From Hydrocarboniphaga sp965279055 (GTDB lineage Bacteria; Pseudomonadota; Gammaproteobacteria; Nevskiales; Nevskiaceae), in the NCBI RefSeq assembly GCF_965279055.1, contig NZ_OZ257125.1:4092001-4156000 (forward strand): a DNA stretch of 64,000 bases. The letters are read 5' to 3'. A program made the position numbers and the translations under genes. Below the pieces are notes generated by a model, which had not been told where the DNA came from, did no database searches, and saw nothing but the letters and a program-made list of their open reading frames with translations. Below are positions 25,858-33,316 of the stretch, one piece after another. Numbering within the stretch: position 1 is the first letter of the stretch; each line of letters begins with the position of its first letter.

Positions 25858-26487
25858 ATGAGCTTGAGCAACATTCCCTCCTTCTTCCAGGCCGGTGGCT
25901 TGTTCATGTATCCGATCCTGGCGCTGCTGGCACTGGGCCTGGCGATCACCATCGAGCGCATGATCTACCTGAAGCGCGCGCATACCGAGAGCCGCGTGCT
26001 CTGGGGCAAGCTGATGCCGCTGATCAACGCCGGCAACTACGGCGAAGCCGAGAAACTGGCCAGCGGCTCGACCACCGCGATCGGCCGCGTGCTCGGCTAC
26101 GGCATCGCCCGCTCGCGCGGCGCCACCAAGCGCCCGCCGGTGGAACGCGCGATGGAAGAAAGCCTGATGGAAGTCACGCCGCAGCTGGAGCGCCGCACGC
26201 ATTACCTGGCGACCTTCGCCAACGTCGCGACGCTGCTCGGCCTGCTCGGCACCATCATCGGCCTGATCCACGGCTTCGGCGCGCTCGCCGACGTCAATCC
26301 GGCGCAGAAGCAGGATCTGCTGTCCAAGGCCGTGTCCGAGGCGATGAACTGCACCGCCTTCGGCCTGATGGTGGCGATTCCGTTCCTGCTGATCCATTCC
26401 TGGCTGCAGTCGGTCACCGACTCGCTGGTCGACCAGATCGAAATGGCGGCGGTGAAGTTCCTCAACAGCCTCGGCCTAGAAGACTAA
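25858..26487 (+). CDS. MotA/TolQ/ExbB proton channel family protein
   Basis: The 209-residue inner-membrane protein has three spans: LFMYPILALLALGLAITIER, FANVATLLGLLGTIIGLIHGF and SEAMNCTAFGLMVAIPFLLIH. The TolQ/ExbB core (LERRTHYLATFANVATLLGLLGT and KAVSEAMNCTAFGLMVAIPF) is well conserved. TolQ-like subunits form the pentameric stator through which protons flow with two TolR-like partners. Two TolR-like genes follow directly, the same composition as AglR with AglQ and AglS in Myxococcus gliding. It is 66 bases after the small exported-protein gene. Confidence 0.92.
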   Translation: MSLSNIPSFFQAGGLFMYPILALLALGLAITIERMIYLKRAHTESRVLWGKLMPLINAGNYGEAEKLASGSTTAIGRVLGYGIARSRGATKRPPVERAMEESLMEVTPQLERRTHYLATFANVATLLGLLGTIIGLIHGFGALADVNPAQKQDLLSKAVSEAMNCTAFGLMVAIPFLLIHSWLQSVTDSLVDQIEMAAVKFLNSLGLED

Positions 26488-26506
26488 GCAAGCAAAGGCC
26501 GCCGCC

Positions 26507-27037
26507 ATGATGCAGGGAATCGCCAAGAACACGCGCCGCGCGATGCGTCGCGCCAAGCGTCGGCGCGGCACCGAGCTGAACCTGGTGTCGATGATCGACG
26601 TGCTGACGGTGCTGGTGTTCTTTCTGCTGGTGAACCAGATCGGCGTGTCGGTGCTCGGCATCGAGCTGCCCGGTCCGCCGGTCGCCAGCGCCGAACCGCC
26701 GCCGGAGCAACAGGACCTCAGCGTGATCGTGCGCGAAGGCGGGCTGACGCTCGCCGACAACAACGCGCCACTGGCCGAATATCCGAAAACCGCGCAGGGC
26801 TACGAATACGCCGCGCTGGTCGCCAAGCTGCTCGAACTCAAGCAGGCCGCACCCGACGACAAGCGCATTTCGCTGATGCTCGAACCCGGCATCTCCTACG
26901 AAACCCTGGTGTCGCTGATGGACGCGGTGCGCTCGGATTCGGCAACGCCGGGGTCCAGTGGCGCCGAGCTGTTCCCGCAGGTCTCCGTCGGCGTCGCGCC
27001 GGATGCGGCGCCTACTGCCACAGGAGCCCAGCCATGA
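26507..27037 (+). CDS. ExbD/TolR family protein 1
   Basis: The 176-residue protein has a strongly basic cytoplasmic start (TRRAMRRAKRRRGTELN) and a single membrane span LVSMIDVLTVLVFFLLVN. The Asp at residue 31 is the conserved proton-carrying residue of ExbD/TolR/MotB stators. A periplasmic domain (DLSVIVREGGLTLADNNAPL... RISLMLEPGISYETLVSLMD) follows. It pairs with the TolQ-like channel protein. Its stop overlaps the start of a second TolR-like gene by four bases, and the two share the LNLVSMIDV motif but are otherwise diverged, as for AglQ/AglS. Confidence 0.9.
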   Translation: MMQGIAKNTRRAMRRAKRRRGTELNLVSMIDVLTVLVFFLLVNQIGVSVLGIELPGPPVASAEPPPEQQDLSVIVREGGLTLADNNAPLAEYPKTAQGYEYAALVAKLLELKQAAPDDKRISLMLEPGISYETLVSLMDAVRSDSATPGSSGAELFPQVSVGVAPDAAPTATGAQP

Positions 27038-27552
27038 GCCTGCTCGGCAGTGCCACACGCCGCCGGCGCATGCTGCGCAAGGCCGAGCGCCCGGACGCGG
27101 TGCCGCTGAACCTGGTGTCGATGATCGACGTGTTCACGACGCTGGTGTTCTTCCTGATGCTGACCTCGACCAGCGTGCAGACCTTGCGCGCGCCGCGCTC
27201 GCTGACGCTGCCGCCGTCGGTATCGGTGCAGCCGCCGGAAGACATGGCGGTGGTCATGGTCACGCGCGACATGATCCTGTTCCAGGGCGAGCCGGTGATG
27301 AGCGTCGCCGACGCCGAGCGCGATCCGAACGCGCTACTGGCGCCGCTGAAACAGCGCCTGCTGCTGGTACCGCAGACCGCCGATCCGAACGACCCCAGCG
27401 GCAAGCTGACGCGCGGCGAAATCAACATCATGGCCGACAAGGATCTGCCGTTCGCGCTGCTCAACAAGGTGATGACGACCTGCGGCGGCGACGCCGGTTT
27501 CGCGCGTATTTCGCTGACCGTGAATCGCGGTGGCGCAGGCAAGAAGTCATGA
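27034..27552 (+). CDS. ExbD/TolR family protein 2
   Basis: The 172-residue protein also has a basic N-terminus (ATRRRRMLRKAERP), a span LVSMIDVFTTLVFFLMLTS with the conserved Asp at residue 32, and a periplasmic TolR-like domain containing VVMVTRDMILFQGEPVMSVA and GEINIMADKDLPFALLNKVM. Having two TolR-type subunits for one TolQ is what distinguishes the AglRQS motor from ordinary Tol-Pal or TonB systems. It overlaps both neighbours by four bases. Confidence 0.9.
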   Translation: MSLLGSATRRRRMLRKAERPDAVPLNLVSMIDVFTTLVFFLMLTSTSVQTLRAPRSLTLPPSVSVQPPEDMAVVMVTRDMILFQGEPVMSVADAERDPNALLAPLKQRLLLVPQTADPNDPSGKLTRGEINIMADKDLPFALLNKVMTTCGGDAGFARISLTVNRGGAGKKS

Positions 27553-28493
27553 GCCAGCACGCGATCCGCTGGGAAAGCTGGGAACTCAATGCGGCCGCGG
27601 ACCGCCGCTTCCGGCTGATCTGCCTGCAGGTCGGCGTGCCGGTGCTGATCTTCGGCGTGCTGATGTCGATCCTGCGTTTCGAGCGCGAAGCGCCGGCGGT
27701 GTTGCCGCCGCCGCCGCGCCAGTACGCGCAGCTATTGCCGCCTCCGCCTCCGCCGCCGAAACCCAAAGTCGAAGAACCCAAGCCGGAGCCGAAGCCGATC
27801 GAGGCGCCGAAACCCGAACCGGTCAAGCCAAAACCGGAACCCAAGCCGGAGCCGCAGAAGCCCGAGCCCAAACCCGAGCCGACGCCCGAGCAGCTCGCCG
27901 AAGCCGCGCGCCAGCGCGCCGCCAAGTCCGGCCTGATGTCGCTCAGCGAAGACCTCGCCGCCTTGCGTGATTCGCAGACCGCGGATCGCGTCGCCAGCGG
28001 CGCGGCGACGATCAGCGGCAGCGGCGCACCGGCCAAGCAGGCCTCGTCGTCGACGCTGGGCGAGACGCGCGGCAGCGGCGGCATCAATACCGGCGGCCTG
28101 AGCCGCGACACCGGCGCCGCCGGCCTGGGCGAACGCAGCACGTCCAGGGTGCAGGCCGCGGCCGGCAGCCCGGCAGGCAAGGCCGCGGCCAAGGGCAGCG
28201 GTGGACGCGATCGCGAAGAAGTCGAGGAAGTGTTCGACCAGAACAAGGGCTCGATCTATGCGCTGTACAACCGCGCGCTGCGCGACAACCCGGCGCTGCA
28301 GGGCAAGCTGGTGCTGAAGCTGACCATCGAGCCCGACGGCTCGGTGTCGAGCTGCTCGATCGTCTCCAGCGAGCTCAAGGATCCGGAGCTGGAAGCCAAG
28401 CTGGTCGAGCGCGTCAAGCTGTTCCGCTTCAAGCCCAAGGACGTGCCCCAGGTGACGACGACCAAGCCGCTGGATTTCTTCCCGTCGAATTGA
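27549..28493 (+). CDS. AgmX/PglI C-terminal domain protein (TonB-like energy transducer)
   Basis: The 314-residue protein starts in an ATGA overlap. A short cytoplasmic start leads into one membrane span (LICLQVGVPVLIFGVLMSIL, residues 23-43). A periplasmic Pro/Lys/Glu-rich rod follows (EPKPEPKPIEAPKPEPVKPK and repeats, residues 60-115). A low-complexity Ser/Gly segment precedes the C-terminal domain, VFDQNKGSIYALYNRALRDN, KLVLKLTIEPDGSVSSCSIV and RVKLFRFKPKDV, which is the AgmX/PglI C-terminal domain found in GltG/GltJ of the Myxococcus gliding machine. It probably carries motor energy across the periplasm to the outer-membrane parts. It is the last gene of the operon. Confidence 0.88.
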   Translation: MSQHAIRWESWELNAAADRRFRLICLQVGVPVLIFGVLMSILRFEREAPAVLPPPPRQYAQLLPPPPPPPKPKVEEPKPEPKPIEAPKPEPVKPKPEPKPEPQKPEPKPEPTPEQLAEAARQRAAKSGLMSLSEDLAALRDSQTADRVASGAATISGSGAPAKQASSSTLGETRGSGGINTGGLSRDTGAAGLGERSTSRVQAAAGSPAGKAAAKGSGGRDREEVEEVFDQNKGSIYALYNRALRDNPALQGKLVLKLTIEPDGSVSSCSIVSSELKDPELEAKLVERVKLFRFKPKDVPQVTTTKPLDFFPSN

Positions 28494-28512
28494 GCGTGAC
28501 CGGCAGCCGGCC

Positions 28513-29304
28513 ATGAGCATCCTGCTCGGCATCGTCGTCGGCCTGGTGCTCGGGCTGACCGGCGCCGGCGGTTCGATCCTGGCTGTGCCGCTGCTGATGG
28601 CCGGCCTGGCCTGGCCGCTGACGCAGGCCGCGCCGATCGCGCTGCTGGCGGTCGCCGCGGCCGCCGCGCTCGGTACTTATCTGGCATGGCGACGGCACTA
28701 CGTTCGTTATCGCGCGGCGACGCTGATGTCGATCGTCGGCACGCTGACCTCGCCGCTCGGTCTGCATGCCGCCGAGCGTCTGCCCGCCGCGGCGCTGTCC
28801 CTGGTGTTCGCGGTGATTCTCGGCATCGCCGCGATCCGGCTGCTGCTGCAAAGCCTCGACAAAGGCGCCGACGGCGACACCCATCTCGGCCGGCTGTGCC
28901 GCTACGACCCGGTCAGCGGCCGCCTGGTCTGGACCTGGCTCAGCGGCTCGGTGCTCGCCGCGATCGGCGCGCTGACGGGTTTCCTGTCCGGCCTGCTCGG
29001 CGTCGGTGGCGGCTTCTTCATCGTGCCGGCGCTGCGCGCGGCCACCGAGCTGACGATGCAGGCGGCGATCGCGACCTCGCTGATGACCATCGCGCTGACC
29101 AGCCTCGGCACCGTCGCCATCGCCGCGATCGTCGGCCGCGATATTCCGGTGCTAGTGGCGCTGCCGTTCGTGCTCGGCAGCCTGCTCGGCATGGCCGCGG
29201 GCCGCTGGCTTGCGCCGAAACTGCCCGGCGTGCGGCTGCAGCAGGGCTTTGCGCTGCTGATGCTGCTGGTCGCGGCCGGCATGGCGCTGCACGGCCTGGC
29301 GTAG
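28513..29304 (+). CDS. sulfite exporter TauE/SafE family protein
   Basis: The 263-residue membrane protein has about eight spans in two related halves, each starting with the family pattern: ILLGIVVGLVLGLTGAGGSI and AIGALTGFLSGLLGVGGGFFI. Members export anions such as sulfite, sulfonates or organic acids, and the substrate here is unknown. It follows the motor operon after 19 bases and may be read through from it, but functional linkage is doubtful. Its TAG stop is the first triplet of a CCCGGG repeat. Confidence 0.9.
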   Translation: MSILLGIVVGLVLGLTGAGGSILAVPLLMAGLAWPLTQAAPIALLAVAAAAALGTYLAWRRHYVRYRAATLMSIVGTLTSPLGLHAAERLPAAALSLVFAVILGIAAIRLLLQSLDKGADGDTHLGRLCRYDPVSGRLVWTWLSGSVLAAIGALTGFLSGLLGVGGGFFIVPALRAATELTMQAAIATSLMTIALTSLGTVAIAAIVGRDIPVLVALPFVLGSLLGMAAGRWLAPKLPGVRLQQGFALLMLLVAAGMALHGLA

Positions 29305-29357
29305 CCCGGGTTGAAACCCGGGAACCAAGCCATCAACCCGGGTTTCACCCGGGCTAC
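29302..29357. repeat. TAGCCCGGG palindromic repeat, full copy 3
   Basis: TAGCCCGGGTTGAAACCCGGG is followed after a short loop by CAACCCGGGTTTCACCCGGG and CTA, so each half is a hairpin and the halves face each other. The first TAG is the stop codon of the TauE-like gene. Confidence 0.85.
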
Positions 29358-29506
29358 GACAGGGCCGTAAAAACAGCTCTCAACGCGCGCGGCGGCCACT
29401 GCCGGGCGCATCATGCTCGTGTAAACATTTCGACATCGATGGCCTCGGCGCAAGCACGCCGGCCACGACTGATCGAAACCTGGGTCCGGTGAGGACGGAG
29501 AGCCTA

Positions 29507-31444
29507 ATGAAGCAGAAATCGAACAAGCTGTTGCTCGCGGGCGCGTGCGCGCTGCTGGTCGCGGTCAGCGGCTGCGGCGGCGGCGGCTCCGACGGCGGCG
29601 ACGGCATCACCACCGCCAAATCGGCCTGGACCACGCCGGGCACGCGCGACAGCACCGCCGGTAGCGGCAGCGCGATCACCAGCAATGCCGACGCGGTGTG
29701 GAGCGACTACAACCCCGCGGCGGCGTATCCGGCGACCAAGAACCAGCCGCTGCAGTACATCACGATGCGCGACGGCACCCGGCTCGCCGCGTATCTGACG
29801 CTGCCGGCCGACGCCGACGGCAATGTCGTCGCCGGCAAGTTCCCGACCGTGCTCGTGCAGACCAGCTACAACGGCGTCAGCGGCAGCGTGGTGCCCGCGC
29901 TCGGCGGCGCCGACGATCTGCTGGTCACGCACGGCTATGCCAGCATCACCGTCGACGTGCGCGGTACCGGCCAGTCCGAAGGCAGCTGGGAAGCCTTCGG
30001 CCCGACCGAACAGGCGGATTACGCCGAGGTCGTCGACTGGGTCGTCGCCCAGGACTGGTGCGATGGCCGTATCGGCCTGCAGGGCGTGTCCTACCTCGGC
30101 ATCACCGCGATCCTCACTGCGGCGCAGCGCCATCCGGCAGTCAAGGCGGCGTTCCCGATCGTGCCGATCGGCGACGGCTACCGCGACATCGTCTTCACCG
30201 GCGGCCAGGTCAACCCGACCTTCATTCCGTTATGGCTGGCGCTGGTGTCGGTGCTCGGCCTGACCAACCCGACCGCGATCACCGATCCCACGGTCGGCAT
30301 TCCGGTGCTGCTGCAGCATCTGCTCAGCGCGGTCACCGAATTCCAGGTGCCGACGATCCTGAAAGCGCTGGTCGGCGATCCGGAAACCGCCTACGACGGC
30401 GACTTCTGGAAGGCGCGTTCGCCGCTGGAGCAGGACGCGCAGATCAACGTGCCGACCTTCGTCGTCGGCGGTCTGCACGACCTGTTTCAGCGCAGTGAGC
30501 CGATGACCTACGAGGCGATCAAGACGCACGCGCCGACCAAGCTGCTGATCGGCCCGTGGACGCATCTGCAGGCCGCGACCGGCGCCGGCCTGCCGGTGGA
30601 CGGCGTGCCGAGCCTGAGCCAGATCACGCTGCGCTGGTTCGACCAGTACGTGAAAGGCCTGGACGTCGGCGCCGACAAGCTGCCCAACGTCACCCAGTGG
30701 GTCGCCGGCTACGATCACTACGTCACCGCCACCGACTGGCCGCATCCGCAGGCCAAGGCGCAGCGCCTGTACATGCACGCCGACAAGACCCTGTCGACGA
30801 CGGCGCCAACCGAGGCCGACGGCGCCAACAAGGTGCTGCAGCTGCCGATCGAAGGCCTGTGCTCGATCAGCACCTCACAGTGGACCGCCGGCATCGCCGG
30901 CTACATCCCGCTGCCCTGCTTCAGCAACAGCAACAGCGCCGAACGCTATTCGGTGAAGTACGAGACGCCGGTGATGGAGGCCGATTACTACCTCAACGGC
31001 CCGATCCAGGCCGACATCTGGATGTCGACCACGGCCAGCGACGCCGGCCTGTCGGTGCGCGTCGACGACGTCGACGCCCGCGGCACCGCGAAGTCGCTGA
31101 CCAATGGCATCCAGACCGCGTCGCTGCGCGCGGTCGACGACAGCCGCTCGCGCAAGCTCGACGGGCAGTCGATCCAGCCCTGGCATCCGTTTACGCAGGA
31201 ATCGGTGCAGGCGGTCGGCGCGAACACGCCGGTGCTGGTGCCGGTGGAAATCTTCGCCACCAGCGCGCTGATCGCCAAGGGCCACAAGCTGCGCGTCTCG
31301 GTCGGTGCAAGCGACCTGCCGCAAGGCGTGCCGCCGATCCCGACCCTGCTGCAGTCGCTGGTCGGCGTGCTGACGATCCACAGCAGCGCGACGATGCCGT
31401 CGAGCGTGGTGATTCCGGTGGTGCCGGCGAGCGCGTTGAACTGA
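29507..31444 (+). CDS. CocE/NonD family hydrolase, lipoprotein
   Basis: The 645-residue protein starts at MKQKSNKLLLAGAC with GGAG eight bases upstream. The lipobox VSGC puts the lipidated Cys at residue 23, followed by a Gly-rich linker. The S15/CocE alpha/beta hydrolase domain contains ITVDVRGTGQSEGSWEAFGP, the nucleophile motif GLQGVSYLGITAIL and the acid/His regions VVGGLHDLFQRSEP and IGPWTHLQAATG. A C-terminal jelly-roll domain (residues 440-640) ends with HKLRVSVGASDLPQ. Such enzymes cleave esters, amides or acyl-peptide bonds. Substrate unknown. It is probably attached to the outer membrane. Confidence 0.9.
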   Translation: MKQKSNKLLLAGACALLVAVSGCGGGGSDGGDGITTAKSAWTTPGTRDSTAGSGSAITSNADAVWSDYNPAAAYPATKNQPLQYITMRDGTRLAAYLTLPADADGNVVAGKFPTVLVQTSYNGVSGSVVPALGGADDLLVTHGYASITVDVRGTGQSEGSWEAFGPTEQADYAEVVDWVVAQDWCDGRIGLQGVSYLGITAILTAAQRHPAVKAAFPIVPIGDGYRDIVFTGGQVNPTFIPLWLALVSVLGLTNPTAITDPTVGIPVLLQHLLSAVTEFQVPTILKALVGDPETAYDGDFWKARSPLEQDAQINVPTFVVGGLHDLFQRSEPMTYEAIKTHAPTKLLIGPWTHLQAATGAGLPVDGVPSLSQITLRWFDQYVKGLDVGADKLPNVTQWVAGYDHYVTATDWPHPQAKAQRLYMHADKTLSTTAPTEADGANKVLQLPIEGLCSISTSQWTAGIAGYIPLPCFSNSNSAERYSVKYETPVMEADYYLNGPIQADIWMSTTASDAGLSVRVDDVDARGTAKSLTNGIQTASLRAVDDSRSRKLDGQSIQPWHPFTQESVQAVGANTPVLVPVEIFATSALIAKGHKLRVSVGASDLPQGVPPIPTLLQSLVGVLTIHSSATMPSSVVIPVVPASALN

Positions 31445-31451
31445 TGACATT

Positions 31452-31567
31452 GCCCCTCTCCCTCCGGGAGAGGGGTTGGGGTGAGGGCGGTGGGAAATGC
31501 AAGGCTCTTTCAATCCTGGAAGGCCCTCACCCGCCCCTTCGGGGCACCCTCTCCCGAAGGGAGAGGG
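31452..31567. repeat. CCCTCTCCC palindromic repeat, intergenic
   Basis: CCCCTCTCCCTCCGGGAGAG and CCCTCTCCCGAAGGGAGAGG hairpins flank a GGTGAGGGC/GGCCCTCACC inner pair. It fills the gap between the convergent CocE-type and CoA-binding protein genes and has the same architecture as the in-frame copy at 25.4 kb. Confidence 0.88.
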
Positions 31568-31576
31568 CACAGCGGA

Positions 31577-32017
31577 TCAGCCGCCGAACTGCCGGTGATC
31601 CACCATCAGGCAGCGGTTCTGCACCACGTCGATTCCGGCCTTCGCCAGGGTCTCGGCGACATCGTCGTTGCGGATGCCGAGCTGCATCCACACCGACTTC
31701 GGCCTGGCGGCGAGGATGTCGGGCAGGTGCGCCGCGATATCCGCGGGCCGGCGGAACACATTGACCATGTCGATGCCGCCGGGAATGTCGGCGAGCTTGC
31801 GATAAACCGGCCGGCCGAGAATCGCCGACACGTCCGGGTAATACACCGGCACCGGAATCACCTCGAGGCCGGCGTCGGACAGGTACTGCGGCACGTAGAA
31901 CGCGGCCTGGTCGGCCTGGTTTTCGGTCTTGATGCCGAGTACCGCGATGCGCCGCGTCGCCTGCAACAGGCGCCGGATCGCGTCGGGGGTTTCGATCAGA
32001 TGTTCGCGCCAGTCCAT
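31577..32017 (-). CDS. CoA-binding protein (YccU-like Rossmann fold)
   Basis: The 146-residue protein starts at MDWREHLIETPDAIRRLLQA. The Rossmann core is RRIAVLGIKTENQADQAAFY, then VIPVPVYYPDVSAILGRPVY, IDMVNVFRRPADIAAHLPDI and KSVWMQLGIRNDDVAETLAK. The final RCLMVDHRQFGG is the family ending. This small family binds CoA or a related nucleotide, but its role is undefined. The longer open frame upstream has no family similarity, so the internal ATG is chosen. Confidence 0.87.
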   Translation of the reverse strand: MDWREHLIETPDAIRRLLQATRRIAVLGIKTENQADQAAFYVPQYLSDAGLEVIPVPVYYPDVSAILGRPVYRKLADIPGGIDMVNVFRRPADIAAHLPDILAARPKSVWMQLGIRNDDVAETLAKAGIDVVQNRCLMVDHRQFGG

Positions 32018-32164
32018 GAGGCCAAGCCTAGCGCAAAGCCCGGCGACCCGGCAGCGAGCGCCGGCGGCGCCGACACCCGCGCTCGATGGCGCCATGCGTG
32101 AGCGATCTCCAGCCGCCGTTACACACCGTGTGTCCCACCGTGCGTCGCGGCAGATGACAACGAG

Positions 32165-32194
32165 GTGACTAGCAAAAAATTTTCTTGCTATAGT
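32165..32194 (+). promoter_or_regulatory. possible promoter of the alpha/beta hydrolase
   Basis: GTGACT, an 18-base spacer and TATAGT lie about 40 bases before the hydrolase ATG, in a locally A/T-rich stretch (GCAAAAAATTTTCTTGC, itself an inverted repeat). The -35 match is weak. Confidence 0.4.
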
Positions 32195-32235
32195 CGGCTG
32201 CCTCAAAAGATTCACGGAAACGACAACAAGCCGTC

Positions 32236-33141
32236 ATGAAACTCTGCTGGTCCGCGAGCAGCGCCTGCGTCAACGGCCTGCAACTGACGTTCGAAACCGC
32301 CGGACCCGCCCATGGCGAACCGCTGATGCTGGTGATGGGCCTGGGCGCGCAGCTGATCCACTGGCCCGACGCGCTGTGCCAGGATCTGGCGCAACGCGGC
32401 TTCCGGCTGATCCGCTTCGACAATCGCGATACCGGCCTGTCGGCCGAGGTCGATCGCGGCGTACGCGTGAAGCTGGCGCGCGACTGGCTGCGCACGCGTC
32501 GCGGCGGCGCCTGCAGCAGCAACTACACGCTGCACGACATGGCCGACGACGCGATCGGCGTACTCGACGTGCTCGGCATCGCACGCGCGCATATCGTCGG
32601 CGTGTCGATGGGCGGCATGATCGCGCAGCTGCTCGCGGCCAAATTCCCGCAGCGCGTCCTCAGCCTCAGCTCGATCATGTCCAGCACCAATCACCCGCGG
32701 CTGCCCGGCGCGCGGCTCGACGTGCTGCTGCACGTCGCCGGCCTGACCCCGCGGCCGAAGACCCGCGAAGCGGTGATCAAACGCTCGCTGACGATGCTCA
32801 AGCGCGTCGGCAGCCCGGGCTTCCCGACGCCGGTGGAGTATCGCGCCCAGCTCGCCGGCCGCGCCTTTGATCGCGCGTTCCGCCCGGCCGGCGTGCTGCG
32901 CCAGACCCACGCGATCGTCGCCACCGGCAGCTTCGAAGACCTGCTCCCCGGCATCATCGCGCCGACGCAGATCATCCACGGCCTCGCCGACCCGCTGCTG
33001 CGCCCGGCCTGCGGCCGCCGCAGCGCGCAGCTGATCCGCGGCGCGCGCCTGGAACTGATCCCGGGCATGGGCCACGACCTGGCGCCGAGCCTGATGCCGA
33101 AGTGGTCGGGGCTGATCGCGGCAAACGCGGCGCGGGCCTGA
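32236..33141 (+). CDS. alpha/beta fold hydrolase
   Basis: The 301-residue protein resembles the carboxylesterase/aclacinomycin methylesterase type. The oxyanion region is LMLVMGLGAQLIHWPDAL, followed by FRLIRFDNRDTGLS, the nucleophile elbow IVGVSMGGMIAQLLA (Ser), the acid in IIHGLADPLLRP and the catalytic His in IPGMGHDLAPSL. No signal peptide is present. It stands alone between a CoA-binding protein gene and rimO. Substrate cannot be inferred. Confidence 0.88.
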   Translation: MKLCWSASSACVNGLQLTFETAGPAHGEPLMLVMGLGAQLIHWPDALCQDLAQRGFRLIRFDNRDTGLSAEVDRGVRVKLARDWLRTRRGGACSSNYTLHDMADDAIGVLDVLGIARAHIVGVSMGGMIAQLLAAKFPQRVLSLSSIMSSTNHPRLPGARLDVLLHVAGLTPRPKTREAVIKRSLTMLKRVGSPGFPTPVEYRAQLAGRAFDRAFRPAGVLRQTHAIVATGSFEDLLPGIIAPTQIIHGLADPLLRPACGRRSAQLIRGARLELIPGMGHDLAPSLMPKWSGLIAANAARA

Positions 33142-33149
33142 CCGCTTTT

Positions 33150-33264
33150 ACCCTCTCCCCTTGCGGGAGAGGGTGGCCCGAAGGGCCGGGAGAGGGGTTG
33201 TAGGCCCGACCTCGCAACCCCTCTCCCGCCGCTGCGCGGCACCCTCTCCCACAAGGGGAGAGGG
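33150..33264. repeat. CCCTCTCCC palindromic repeat upstream of rimO
   Basis: CCCTCTCCCCTTGCGGGAGAGGG arms at one end and CCCTCTCCCACAAGGGGAGAGGG arms at the other flank an inner GGGAGAGGGGTTG/CAACCCCTCTCCC pair. It lies directly upstream of a TACAAT box (33280-33285) that could be the rimO -10 element, so the repeat would occupy the -35 region. Confidence 0.85.
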
Positions 33265-33316
33265 AAGCCTGAGTTTCGGTACAATATGCGGTTCTAGATC
33301 TGTTGCGTGCCTGCCG

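Noticed and set aside
18983..28493. The motor operon as Tol-Pal or a TonB siderophore system
   Set aside because: There is no TolB, Pal, YbgC or TonB receptor. Two TolR-like proteins, AgmX/PglI-type C-terminus and long TPR proteins fit Agl-Glt better. Gliding motility itself is not claimed.
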